Below, piece by piece: positions 43,699 through 53,900 of a DNA stretch of 64,000 nucleotides. Position numbers and translations under genes: made by a program. The notes beneath the pieces are model-generated. The model saw only the letters and a program-made list of their open reading frames with translations. It made no database searches and was not told where the DNA came from. The number at the start of each line of letters is the position of its first letter. Position 1 is the stretch's first letter. The DNA comes from an uncultured Bacteroidales bacterium (GTDB lineage Bacteria; Bacteroidota; Bacteroidia; Bacteroidales; Paludibacteraceae), in contig CADCEV010000008.1 of assembly GCA_902800525.1 (NCBI GenBank), positions 1 through 64,000 of the forward strand, given 5' to 3'.

Positions 43699-44820
43699 AT
43701 GAACACAGGGTTTACATTTAATGAGATTCATCAGCAGCCGGCGATGTGGCGGAAGGAGCTGGAAGCATTGTTGGCAAACAAGGCTGAGATAAGTGCGTTC
43801 ATGCACAAGTATTTGACCCCGGAGACGGATATCGTGTTGACCGGAGCCGGCACATCGGCGTTTATCGGCGATGCTTTGTTGCCCGTTATGCGCGGCATAT
43901 GGAAGAATGTGCGTTCGGTGGCTACGACCGATCTGATTACTCATGCCGAGTATCTGTTAGACAAAGAGCGTCCGTTGCTGCTGGTTAGTTTTGCGCGTTC
44001 GGGCAACAGTCCTGAGAGTGTGGGAGCTGTGAACTTGGCGAACAAGATATGCAAGAACGTGGCTCATGTGTATATCACTTGCAACAAGAACGGCAAGCTC
44101 GCTTTGCAGGCAGAGGGCAAGGACAATATCCTCTTGCTGTTGTTGCCGGAAGAGACGGATGACAAGAGTTTGGCAATGACGAGTTCGTTCTCGACGATGT
44201 TGCTGACCTGCCAGATGTTGGGACATATTGATTGCTTGGAGCAGGATGTGGAGATGATCGAAAAAGCGGCTAAGAACGCTGAGGCTGTGATGGCTGAATA
44301 CGAAGAGCAGATCAAGGCGATCGCTGAGCGTCCGTTTGAGCGCGGTGTGTTCTTGGGTTCGGGCGCGCTGAAAGGTATCGCGGAAGAGTGCCATTTGAAG
44401 TTGCAGGAGTTGACCGACGGAGCTGTAGTATGCAAGTTCGACAGTTTCTTGGGCTTCCGTCATGGACCGAAAGCCGTGGTGAACGACAAGTCGATTGTTG
44501 TTTATCTGATGGTGGACGACGAGAAAGTGCAGCGTTACGAGCGCGACTTGGTTAAACAGGTGGATGCGAACAACAAGCCGGTAGCGCAAGTGGTGGTATG
44601 TGCCGGCAAGGCGCCGCAGTTGGAGGGCGTGAATGCGGATCTGGTGGTAAAAATGCCTTACGGACCGGAAGAGAACACGTTCTACGGCGTTGTGCCTTAC
44701 GTATTAGTGGGTCAGCTGTTAGGCTACTACGCTTCGCTGGCACACGGCTTGAACCCCGATGCTCCGTCGGTTAGCGGAAACATCCATCGCGTGGTGGAGG
44801 GAGTGACGATTTATGAATAG
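43699..44820 (+). CDS. agaS: SIS-domain galactosamine-6-phosphate deaminase/isomerase AgaS
   Basis: 373 residues with two SIS domains. The first begins IVLTGAGTSAFIGDALLPV near residue 47, then LLVSFARSGNSPESVGAV near 95; the second has FLGSGALKGIAEECHLKL near 217 and FRHGPKAVVNDKS near 253. This length and motif set match AgaS rather than GlmS. In the enterobacterial aga pathway AgaS converts galactosamine-6-phosphate to tagatose-6-phosphate and ammonia in the cytoplasm. The GatZ/KbaZ gene follows, supporting this call. Confidence 0.85.
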   Translation: MNTGFTFNEIHQQPAMWRKELEALLANKAEISAFMHKYLTPETDIVLTGAGTSAFIGDALLPVMRGIWKNVRSVATTDLITHAEYLLDKERPLLLVSFARSGNSPESVGAVNLANKICKNVAHVYITCNKNGKLALQAEGKDNILLLLLPEETDDKSLAMTSSFSTMLLTCQMLGHIDCLEQDVEMIEKAAKNAEAVMAEYEEQIKAIAERPFERGVFLGSGALKGIAEECHLKLQELTDGAVVCKFDSFLGFRHGPKAVVNDKSIVVYLMVDDEKVQRYERDLVKQVDANNKPVAQVVVCAGKAPQLEGVNADLVVKMPYGPEENTFYGVVPYVLVGQLLGYYASLAHGLNPDAPSVSGNIHRVVEGVTIYE

Positions 44821-44880
44821 TTGAGAGTTGAGAGTTGAAAGTTGAAAGAAGTCGTCTAGTTGAAAGTTGAAAGTTTTTAA
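44821..44880. repeat. Intergenic TTGAGAG/TTGAAAG tandem repeat with AGTCGTCTAGTTGAAAGTT block
   Basis: TTGAGAGTTGAGAGTTGAAAG is followed by AAGTCGTCTAGTTGAAAGTT. The latter block recurs three times between the genes at 58820-58914. Confidence 0.85.
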
Positions 44881-44905
44881 ACGTTAAATATTAAAGTTCA
44901 CGAAT

Positions 44906-46135
44906 ATGGCAAAGACTGAAAATATCCTCCGCGTAATGGAGGAACGTAAAAAAGCAACAGGTATTCCAATGACGTTGTTTGCGGCATGTCCGAACTCATT
45001 GGCAGTAATCAAAGCATCGTTCCGCGCAGCGAAACGTAATAACTCGCCGATCTATTTCGCGACGACCTTGAACCAAGTGGATTGCGACGGCGGTTATACC
45101 GGTATGACGCAGGAGGCGTTTACGAAGATCTTAGCTCGCGAGGCGGCGGCTGTTCATTACACGGGTCCGTACGTAGTGGCTATCGATCACGGTGGCCCGT
45201 GGTTAAAGGACAAACAGTCCATCGAGCGTTGGGACACCGAGCGCGCTATGAACGGCGTGAAGAAGAGTTACGAGGCGGCTATCCTTGCCGGCTATGACCT
45301 GATCCACGTGGACCCGACCGTAGATATCTTCCTGCCGAAGGGACAGATCATTGATATTCACGTAGTGGTAAAACGCACGGTAGAGTTGATTAAGCATGCT
45401 GAGGACTTCCGCAAGGCGCATAATATCGCTCCTATCTCTTATGAAGTGGGAACCGAGGAAGTACACGGCGGTTTGGCAGACGAGAAGACCTTTGACACGT
45501 TCTTAGAGGGTCTGAAAGCCGGTTTGCACGAGGTGGGCTTGGACGATATTTGGCCTTGCTTCATTGTGGGCAAAGTGGGCACCGACCTGCACACGACGTT
45601 CTTTGATCCGGAAGTAGCACGTAACTTGACGGCGAAAGTTCGTCCTTACGGAAGCTATATCAAGGGCCACTACAGCGACGACGTAGAGAACCCGGAGGAT
45701 TATCCGAAGGCAGGTATGGGCGCAGCGAACGTGGGACCGGAGTTCACGATGAACGAGTACGACGCGCTGGCTGAGCTGGAAGAAGAGGAGAAGAAACTGT
45801 ATGCAGAGGGCAAGATTGCTCAGTTGAGCCACATGACCGATGTGCTCTGGCAATGCGTGTATGAGTCCAACCGCTGGAAAAAATGGCTGCACGGAGAAGA
45901 AGTGGGTAAAGACCTCAAAGAGTGTACGCCGGATCGTCAGTTGTGGCTCGTGAAGACCGGTTGCCGTTACATCTGGCAGAAACCGGAAGCGCTGGTGGCT
46001 CGTCAGACCCTGTATGAGAACCTCGAGCGTCTGGGCATCCACGCGGAAGAGGTAGTATTGATGCGCATTGAGCACAATATGGATAAATACTACAATGCCT
46101 TCAACATCGTCAATTTGAATGATTATTTGAAATAA
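44906..46135 (+). CDS. kbaZ: GatZ/KbaZ-type tagatose-bisphosphate aldolase non-catalytic subunit homologue
   Basis: 409 residues. ACPNSLAVIKASFRAAKRNN at the start, then NQVDCDGGYTGM, VAIDHGGPWLKD and DLIHVDPTVDIF define the GatZ/KbaZ family. In enterobacteria GatZ or KbaZ supports the class II aldolase GatY/KbaY that cleaves tagatose-1,6-bisphosphate. No GatY-like gene is present in this window. From memory, some members of this family act alone as hexose(-phosphate) 4-epimerases, so this protein could interconvert tagatose and fructose phosphates instead. Family call firm; function open. Confidence 0.85.
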   Translation: MAKTENILRVMEERKKATGIPMTLFAACPNSLAVIKASFRAAKRNNSPIYFATTLNQVDCDGGYTGMTQEAFTKILAREAAAVHYTGPYVVAIDHGGPWLKDKQSIERWDTERAMNGVKKSYEAAILAGYDLIHVDPTVDIFLPKGQIIDIHVVVKRTVELIKHAEDFRKAHNIAPISYEVGTEEVHGGLADEKTFDTFLEGLKAGLHEVGLDDIWPCFIVGKVGTDLHTTFFDPEVARNLTAKVRPYGSYIKGHYSDDVENPEDYPKAGMGAANVGPEFTMNEYDALAELEEEEKKLYAEGKIAQLSHMTDVLWQCVYESNRWKKWLHGEEVGKDLKECTPDRQLWLVKTGCRYIWQKPEALVARQTLYENLERLGIHAEEVVLMRIEHNMDKYYNAFNIVNLNDYLK

Positions 46136-46151
46136 TTGACAATTGATAATT

Positions 46152-47555
46152 ATGAAGAACAGGCGATTTTACATATACGCGCTCGCGTTCCTATTATTAA
46201 TGGGTGCGTGCGGGTGCGAGAAGCCAAAATCTCAGGACGATCCGCAACCTCAGCAGGACACTACGCAAGTACCGGAAACTATTATGGATAATCCGGACAT
46301 GAAGCTTATTGTTTCTTCGGTTCTGGTGACGGATAACTGGGTGTGGAGCGGAAAGCCTCAGATCACATTGCGGATTTCCAATGCCAACGCCGGAGCGGTC
46401 AAATTAGGCGCGAAAGTAGTTGTAACGACCGACAAGAAAGTGGATGTAGTGACGCTGACAGACAGTGTGATAATCGGAGCCAAGGCGGAGAAGGATTTCG
46501 TGATAACAACCACGCAAAATCTTGAGCCGGGTATTTATCATGCTGTATGTTCTGTTGAGGCGAAAGAGGTTCGTGCTTTCAATTTTGCGATCGATCCGTT
46601 CGAGATCACTTCTGTGAACGATAAGCCGCAGGATTTCGATACGTTCTGGCAGAGTGCCAAGGATCAGTTGGCGGGCGTGGCAATGAATGCGAGCTTGAAG
46701 GAGATCCCGGAGCGCAGCAGTGCTCAATGCAAGGTGTATTTGGTGGAGATGTATTCCGTTCCTGACGGGTTGACCGGTGAACCGGTGAAGATCCGCGGTT
46801 ATTACTGCGATCCGCAGGACGGGAAGAAACATCCGGTGATCCTGCATTTCTACGGCTATGACACACAAGGTTATACCGGAGAGGTTGCTTGTCCTTGGGG
46901 CGGTAAGTATGCAGAGTTTTATTTGTCTCACCGCGGTCAGTATTTGAATAACCGCCCGGCAGGTACTAACTTAGGCGTCGATGAGGCGACGGAGAATATC
47001 TATGGCGACTGGTTCCGTTACAACTTAGGCGAGCGCGACAGTTATTATTACCGCGGAGCGTATATGGATGTCGTTCAGGCAATTCGTTTTATGGCTACTC
47101 GCGAGTCGAGCGACATGACGAAGCTGTTTGCCGAGGGCTCGAGTCAAGGCGGCGCGTTGACTTACGTGGCAGCGGCATTGAGCGATTATCCGTTTACGGC
47201 GATTGCTGCGAACGTAGCCTTCATGGGCGATTTTGCGGATGCTAAAGATATAGAGAGTTTGGCTTATTGGGAGATCAGCGACCATTACTGGGTAGATGGT
47301 ATACCGCAAGAGCAGAGTTTGAAATACCTGCCGTATTTCGATATCAAGCATATGACCCCGCGTATCTCTTGTCCCGTATTGGGATCCAGCGGTTTGGCGG
47401 ATGATGTATGTCCGGCGCGTCTGAACTTGGTCCCGTTTAACAACTTAGCTACTCCGAAGGATAAAAAAGAGTATATCATTGAACCGGAGATGGGACATAG
47501 CTATCCTGCTCAATGGGAAAGCAAGAAGAATGCGTTGTTTGAGAAATACATGTAA
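46152..47555 (+). CDS. Acetyl xylan esterase-type (AXE1) lipoprotein
   Basis: 467 residues from the ATG at 46152; a start three codons upstream at 46143 is also open. A lipobox (LLLMGACGC) anchors it, and an Ig-like N-terminal domain (residues 45-140) precedes the alpha/beta hydrolase. The nucleophile elbow is AEGSSQGGAL near residue 330, the acid SSGLADDVCPARL near 415 and the catalytic histidine EMGHSYPAQW near 450. This is the AXE1/cephalosporin deacetylase family. It likely removes acetyl groups from glycans at the cell envelope. Confidence 0.85.
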   Translation: MKNRRFYIYALAFLLLMGACGCEKPKSQDDPQPQQDTTQVPETIMDNPDMKLIVSSVLVTDNWVWSGKPQITLRISNANAGAVKLGAKVVVTTDKKVDVVTLTDSVIIGAKAEKDFVITTTQNLEPGIYHAVCSVEAKEVRAFNFAIDPFEITSVNDKPQDFDTFWQSAKDQLAGVAMNASLKEIPERSSAQCKVYLVEMYSVPDGLTGEPVKIRGYYCDPQDGKKHPVILHFYGYDTQGYTGEVACPWGGKYAEFYLSHRGQYLNNRPAGTNLGVDEATENIYGDWFRYNLGERDSYYYRGAYMDVVQAIRFMATRESSDMTKLFAEGSSQGGALTYVAAALSDYPFTAIAANVAFMGDFADAKDIESLAYWEISDHYWVDGIPQEQSLKYLPYFDIKHMTPRISCPVLGSSGLADDVCPARLNLVPFNNLATPKDKKEYIIEPEMGHSYPAQWESKKNALFEKYM

Positions 47556-47597
47556 TTCACAATTCACAATTCACAATTCACAATGCACAATTATATT
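47556..47597. repeat. TTCACAA heptamer tandem repeat upstream of the PfkB gene
   Basis: TTCACAA-like units repeat four to five times with small changes directly before the start codon of the kinase. Confidence 0.85.
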
Positions 47598-48545
47598 ATG
47601 AAGACATTTGATATTATAGCCTTAGGCGAGCTGAATGTAGATCTGATTCTGAATCAGATAGAAGGCGAGCCGGAGATCGGCAAAGAGAAGTTTGCCAAAC
47701 AAATGACCCTTACTTTGGGTAGTTCCACCGCTATCTTTGCCGCCAATGCAGCAGCGCTCGGTGCGAAAGTGGCGTTCTGCGGTATGATCGGTAACGATAG
47801 TTTCGGCGACTTGGTGGAGAGTTCTCTCCAAGCCAAGGGCGTGGACACGCGTTTCCTGATCCGTCAGGACAAATACGCTACCGGTGCTACCATCTGCATG
47901 AGTTACGACGAGGACCGCGCTAACCTGACCTATCAGGGTGCGATGGATTACATGTCTTTGGCAGACATCAACCCCGAGGTCTTCAAAGAGGCGAAACATA
48001 TTCATATCTCCTCTATTTTCATGCAAAGCGGCGTGAAACGCGATCTGATGAAAATCCTGGAACTCTGCAAAGAGAACGGTGTTACTACTTCTTTGGACAG
48101 CCAATGGGATCCGACGGAGCAGTGGGATCTGGATTACAAAGCCGTTCTGCCGCTCTTGACCGTCTTTATGCCGAATGAGACGGAGCTGAAGTTCCTGACC
48201 AAGAGCGAGACTTTGGAAGAAGCCATCGAGAAGATCCGTCCATATGCCAATGCTGCGGTGATCAAATGTGGCAGTAAGGGTTCGTTGCTGATACGGAAAG
48301 GTCAACCGGATCGGATGCAAGCCGCGTTGCTGAACAAGAATGTGGTCGATTGCATCGGAGCAGGAGATAGTTTCAACAGCGGTTTCATTACCCGTCTGGC
48401 GGCAGGTGACGAATTGGATAAATGCCAGCAGTACGGCAACATGACCGGAGCGGTGAACACCACCGCTGCGGGCGGAACGACAGCGTTTACCTGCAAAGAG
48501 GACGTAGAACGTATCGGACGTGAGGTGTTCGGGTTTAATTGTTAA
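47598..48545 (+). CDS. PfkB family carbohydrate kinase
   Basis: 315 residues from the ATG at 47598 (MKTFDIIALGELNVDLIL); the frame opens earlier at 47583 inside the repeat. LTLGSSTAIFAANAAALGAKVAF near residue 40 and DCIGAGDSFNSGF near residue 252 identify the family. Between AgaS/KbaZ genes and secreted enzymes it is a reasonable candidate for the tagatose-6-phosphate kinase of the galactosamine pathway, but sequence alone cannot exclude another sugar. Confidence 0.85.
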   Translation: MKTFDIIALGELNVDLILNQIEGEPEIGKEKFAKQMTLTLGSSTAIFAANAAALGAKVAFCGMIGNDSFGDLVESSLQAKGVDTRFLIRQDKYATGATICMSYDEDRANLTYQGAMDYMSLADINPEVFKEAKHIHISSIFMQSGVKRDLMKILELCKENGVTTSLDSQWDPTEQWDLDYKAVLPLLTVFMPNETELKFLTKSETLEEAIEKIRPYANAAVIKCGSKGSLLIRKGQPDRMQAALLNKNVVDCIGAGDSFNSGFITRLAAGDELDKCQQYGNMTGAVNTTAAGGTTAFTCKEDVERIGREVFGFNC

Positions 48546-48600
48546 ATCGTTAAGCTGTTAAATCGTTAAACCGTTAAATTGTTAAGCTGTTATTTCGTTG
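48542..48600. repeat. GTTAAATC/GTTAAGCT tandem repeat upstream of the phosphoesterase gene
   Basis: Units of the type TCGTTAAGCTGTTAAA repeat with variations between the two genes. Confidence 0.75.
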
Positions 48601-48614
48601 CTACGAAAAATTAG

Positions 48615-50948
48615 ATGAAAAGGCTTTCCTTCATAGTATCCTGCATAGCTCTGGCACTGAATGTGTCAGGGGCTATGCGGTACGTGAGCAAGACGGGGTA
48701 TGAAGGCTATGACGCGGAGAGCAGAGAGCACGCTGTACGTACTATTCAGTTGGGACTGGATTATTGTCACGCAGGAGATACCTTGTTGATAGAAGAGGGC
48801 GTATATCATGAAGGTATTCTGTTGAAAGACGGTGTGACGATTCTTGGTGAGGGGACGGTCATTTTAGATGGTACGGATCTGCCTATGCGGCTCATTACTT
48901 GTTCGGAGGATTGTGTGTTACCTACAAGGGTAGAGAATCTGATATTACAGAATGCCCGTCATAACGAACGCGGAGGTGCGGCATGGCTTAGGGGCAAAGT
49001 GGTGATGCGGCATTGCGTCATACGCGGGTGTAGCGGCCAACAATGCGGCGGTGTACTGATCAAAGGCGATTTGCCGGAAGCCAGCGGTAAGGGCGCTACC
49101 ATGACGGATTGTATCGTGCATAACTGCGAGGCGACAGGCAGTTACTGGCCGGACGCGGGCGGTGTGGCTAATTTCGACGGTGCGATACGAGAGTGCGTTG
49201 TAGCTAATTGTTATGGCAAACGTTACGGCGGCATTCATAGCGAGAGTTCGGTAACCGGATGTACGTTATGGGGAAACCGCAATGAGTACGGATTTGTGGA
49301 TCCGGCGAACTATATCTCCGATGAGAGCGACTCCGATATGAGCCGCGCGGATGAAGGGTTTGAGGAGAAATTCTTCCGGAAGCCGTGGTTAGACACCCAT
49401 AACGAAGCGCCGAACGGTCCACATTTTGTCGATCCGACGGGTTTTGCCGGTGTTCCTCAGACGCCCGAGGAAGAGGCGATGTTGTTAGTGGCGGATTATC
49501 GCATCGGACAGCCGACCCATCGTATCGCTGCCATGCCGCAGGGTCAGAAAAGGGTAGATCCCTATGCAGACTACAGGCTGTACGAGAAAGCGGATTACAG
49601 TATTCCGAGTTTTGTGGCACATCTGACGGATGAGACGGTAGCGTTGCAACCGAAAGAGCAACCTTATTGCGCGGTGGCTACCATCAACGGTGACCCGAAG
49701 AGCCGGATGGCTTTTGCCTGGTTTACCAACGAAGGCGTGAAAGAAGGAGAGGTAGAGATCACGAGATTACGGGATCACGTGGTCACGAGAGTAAAAGCCT
49801 CCACAACTACTACGATTCCGCTTCATTACGCCATTTCCAGTTCGGGGGTTCTGAATGCCGCGAAGATGGACAAGCGGACTTCATTCCGGTATGAGAGCCA
49901 TAAGGCATTGGCGGAAGGTTTGACGCCGGGAACGGAATATAGTTGGCGCGTCGGGTATGAAGGACATTGGAGCGAAATAGGGCATTTCCGCACGGCGGAC
50001 GATGAGACTGACTTTCAGTTTGTCTATATGACCGACAGCCATATACAGAATAAAGAATATATAGATCAGGCGCGCCTGTGCGCGGACGCTGTGGCGCGAA
50101 ATGAGAAAGAGGCGCGGTTCTGTGTCTTCCCGGGTGATTTTGTAGATACAGGCACCGAGAATAACTCCGAATGGGAATGGGAAAGGTGGTTCGAAGAGGC
50201 GATGAAACCGGTGCTTTTGGCTATGCCGGTTGTTCCGACCGATGGTAACCATGACGACAGTCCGCTGATGAACTACAGTTACCATTTCAACACGGACACC
50301 ACTTTTAATAAGGAAACCCAAGTACGGCCACAGTTCGCAGGAATCAACTATAGTTTTGTCTATGGACCGATGCAGATGATTGTCTTCTCAATGCAGGATT
50401 TCTGGCGGGGTGAGTATGATTTGGCAGGGAGAAGATCCGCGTATTTGGAGCAAGATCTTGGTCCGTGGATGCAACGTCAGGCTGCGGCTCATCCGGAAGC
50501 GAAATGGCGTGTGGGCTTGGTACATAAGAATCTCTTCTCCGGCTCGGGACATCAACATGACAAGGAGTCGCCTCTGTTACGGAAGACGATGCTGCCGGTA
50601 ATGAAAGAGGTGAAGATGGATTTAGTGTTACAAGGTCATGACCATTGTTACGAAGTAATAGGTCCGGTGGACAGTACGTTGTATTTCATCGGAGCTACCT
50701 GCGGCGCCAAACGATATGAACCCTTTACCCGCGAAGAGATGGAAGCGAGCAAAGCGATTCACGAAGTAGAGAATTACTATGATCTTTTCCAACATCTAGC
50801 GCAAACGGGCGCACCGAGTTATACGCGGGTGACGGTCAGCAAAAAAGAGTTGCTATTGGAGACATTCAAAGTGCTGGAAGACGGAAAGACGGAGCTATTT
50901 AACCGATTTACTTATTCCCGAAATAACGGAATAACGAAACAACGATAA
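48615..50948 (+). CDS. Secreted beta-helix plus calcineurin-like metallophosphoesterase
   Basis: 777 residues. A signal peptide is followed by a DUF1565-like beta-helix (about 20-260; RYVSKTGYEGYD, GDTLLIEEGVYHEG, VTILGEG). A beta-sandwich part (about 340-460) resembles the N-terminal domain of purple acid phosphatases (YSWRVGYEGHWSEIGHF). The phosphoesterase domain has MTDSHIQ near 474, FPGDFVDTG near 504, TDGNHDD near 540, VHKNLFSGSGH near 640 and LQGHDHCYE near 675, so all metal-ligand positions are present. It would hydrolyse phosphate esters outside the inner membrane. It lacks the C-terminal tail of its longer paralogue at 50978. Confidence 0.85.
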   Translation: MKRLSFIVSCIALALNVSGAMRYVSKTGYEGYDAESREHAVRTIQLGLDYCHAGDTLLIEEGVYHEGILLKDGVTILGEGTVILDGTDLPMRLITCSEDCVLPTRVENLILQNARHNERGGAAWLRGKVVMRHCVIRGCSGQQCGGVLIKGDLPEASGKGATMTDCIVHNCEATGSYWPDAGGVANFDGAIRECVVANCYGKRYGGIHSESSVTGCTLWGNRNEYGFVDPANYISDESDSDMSRADEGFEEKFFRKPWLDTHNEAPNGPHFVDPTGFAGVPQTPEEEAMLLVADYRIGQPTHRIAAMPQGQKRVDPYADYRLYEKADYSIPSFVAHLTDETVALQPKEQPYCAVATINGDPKSRMAFAWFTNEGVKEGEVEITRLRDHVVTRVKASTTTTIPLHYAISSSGVLNAAKMDKRTSFRYESHKALAEGLTPGTEYSWRVGYEGHWSEIGHFRTADDETDFQFVYMTDSHIQNKEYIDQARLCADAVARNEKEARFCVFPGDFVDTGTENNSEWEWERWFEEAMKPVLLAMPVVPTDGNHDDSPLMNYSYHFNTDTTFNKETQVRPQFAGINYSFVYGPMQMIVFSMQDFWRGEYDLAGRRSAYLEQDLGPWMQRQAAAHPEAKWRVGLVHKNLFSGSGHQHDKESPLLRKTMLPVMKEVKMDLVLQGHDHCYEVIGPVDSTLYFIGATCGAKRYEPFTREEMEASKAIHEVENYYDLFQHLAQTGAPSYTRVTVSKKELLLETFKVLEDGKTELFNRFTYSRNNGITKQR

Positions 50949-50977
50949 TTTTTATTAACCCCAAAATAATTAATAAC

Positions 50978-53900
50978 ATGAAACGATTTTTACTTCTTTT
51001 GACGTTGAGCGCAGCGGTGCTGTGCGCGTCAGCAAGTAACCGTTATGTTTCGCCGACAGGCGATGATGGAGACGGTAAGTCCTGGGAACATGCGAAGACC
51101 ACTATTGCCGGAGCAATTTGGAGTGTGGGCGTTGGCGACACGATGTTTATCGCCGAAGGAGTGTATAACGAGGCGATCTCGGCGCAAGACGGAGCTACCT
51201 ATATGGGTGGTTACAATGCCGAGACAGGAGAGCGTGACCTTGAGTTGTACGAGAGTATCTTGGACGGTACCGGTATGACTTCATGGTTACTGGTTAAATA
51301 CGACAATCCACCTGCTAATCCAATTATGATTGATGGTTTGGTGTTCCAAAACGCCAAACATAACACATGGGGCGCAGCGGCTGTGTATATGCGTGGAAAC
51401 ATGACGGTACAGAACTGTCATTTCCGCGATTGTGAGAGCGGTTCGAATGCCGGTGCTATCTGGATAGAGCAAGGCGCGAGCGAAGTAGCTGCTGTTGTTC
51501 GTAACTGCCTTATTGAGAACTGTGTATGTACCGGTACCGAAAGCGGTGTCGGCGGAATTTACAGTACAGAAGGACAAGGACTTATTGAGAACTGTGTTAT
51601 CCGTGGTTGTAAGGGAAGTATAGGTGGAATTCGCAACAATGCGGGTATTGTGCAGAATTGTGTGCTGTATAACAACCACTCGACCTATAACGGATGTATT
51701 TATGGAGCGGGTTCGTTCTTCAATAATACGATTTGTAATAACTACGGCGACCGTTATGCCGGCAGCCGTACGACGGGTCGCGTGACGAATACGGTATTTT
51801 GGGGCAATTCGACGACTTATGAATATGTCAATTATGTAGATGCTTCTTCCGGAGCCACTATGAATATCGGTGATGCAGGAACAGGTATCACGTTGGGCCT
51901 GAATACCAACAACAGTGCAGAAGACGGACCGAACTTTATGAACCCGACAAATTTCGTGGGTCTGCCGAAGACGGAAGTAGAGAAGACATCGATGGCTAAA
52001 GCCAGCTTTGCTTTAACGGCATTCTCGACGAAGTTATTGGATAAGGCGGACGATGCGAGTGCTCCGGCTAAAGATATAGATGGTGTAAGCCGTCCGAAAG
52101 GAACGAAAGCTGATATAGGCGCGTACGAGTATGATCCGAACGCCGTGGTGGTTTCCGTAACCGGCGTAAGTATTGTGCCTGCATCGATTGAGATTATCGA
52201 AGGAAAGACGGGTACGTTAGTAGCGCAAGTAGTACCGGAGAATGCGAACAACAAACGCGTAGAGTGGTCAATTGACAATCCGGCGATAGCTACTATTCAG
52301 AACGGTAAGGTAACGGGAGTGGCAGTTGGAACCACCACCGCACGCGTAAAGACCCTGGACGGTGAGTTCACAGCCAGCGCATCGGTTATAATCAAGCCGA
52401 AACCGCCTGTAAAATATCCGCAAGAGGTATTGGACGCTGAGGCGAAGTATAAGATGGAGGACTTCACAGTTCCGAGTTATATTAAGTTCCTTGTGCCGAA
52501 GACTGCCGCTAAGATCGACAGCCTTGAAGAGGATAACGCACCTCTGCTGCCGACTATTGCAGGCAATATCGCCAAGATGAACGAGGCAATCGCTAATCTA
52601 CAGCCGAAACAAATGCCATATAACCAGATTGCTACTATCTACGGCGATCCGGCAACGCATATGGGTTTCTGCTGGTTCACGAACGGCGGTATCACCGAGG
52701 GCAAGGTGCAATTGGTAGCCAAGGCGAATGCTACGGCAGCAGATTTTACCGAGTCTAACGGTGTGATAGAAGTGAGCGCTCAGACGACCAACGCCAATCT
52801 CCACTATACGCCTATTCAGGCTTCCGAAAGCCCAAAGTACGATATCTGTACTGCTGCGGGTCTGCCGCGTAACACGAAGTTTGATTACGTGAGCCATAAG
52901 GCGCAAGCAACTAATCTGACCCCGGGAACCGTTTATAGCTGGCGTGTGGGTTACGGCGAGTACTGGAGCGAGATTGCACAATTTGTCACCAAAGATGCTA
53001 ACCAGGGTGATTTCTCGTTCATTTATATGTCGGACAGCCATATACAAGATTATGAGTATATTGAGGAAGCGCGTAAATGCGCCGCGGCAGTAGCCAAGAA
53101 TGAGTCCGATGCCAAGTTCTGTCTCTTCCCGGGTGACTTTGCCGATACAGGCGGAGACACGAACTCGGAGTGGCAGTGGGAGCAATGGTTTGACGGCTCA
53201 ATGCGTGCGGCATTGAACAAGATGGCTTTTGTTCCGACCGATGGAAACCACGACGACAGTAAGAGCCTGAACTACGACTACCATTTCAACACCGATTGGG
53301 GATTTGCGAATGCAGCGCAGACCAAGCCACAGTTCAAGGGTATTACGTACAGTTTCGTCTATGGCGATGTGCTGTTCCTCGTCTATTCGTTGCAGGATTG
53401 GTGGCGTGCAGAAGGAACAACGGAAGAGGGAATGCAGTCACCGTATTTGTCACTGGATGTACGTAACTGGTTCTTGGACGAGATTGCCAAACACCCGAAC
53501 ACGAAGTACCGTGTGACCCTGTCGCACAAGAACATCTTCTCCGGTGCAGGTCACCACACGGACGACGAGTGCCCGCTGATCCGTAATATGATGCTTCCGA
53601 TCTTCAAGGAGTGTGAGATCGACTTGGCTATTCAAGGTCACGACCACTGCTACGAGGTAATGGGTCCCGTTAATCCGGATACGCGTACGGTGATTGAAAA
53701 TGCGATAAGCGGTGTAGAATCGGTATCCGTGAATACAAATACGAATATGACCGGAAAGAGCGGTGGTACGTTTACCACTGACGACGGAACGCTTTATTTC
53801 ATCGGTGCTACTTGCGGACGCAAGCGTTACTATCCATATACCAAACAGAAAATGGAGGAAGAATATACGGAAGATCCGTCGATCCTGTTTGATTATCACC

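Noticed and set aside
47556..47597. TTCACAA repeats as a possible CRISPR or origin iteron
   Set aside because: Units are directly adjacent heptamers without spacers, of the same kind as other spacer repeats in the window.
49765..49785. Second CACGTG palindrome as a parS site
   Set aside because: The flanks are GGAT and GTCA instead of GTTn and nAAC, and it is inside a coding sequence.
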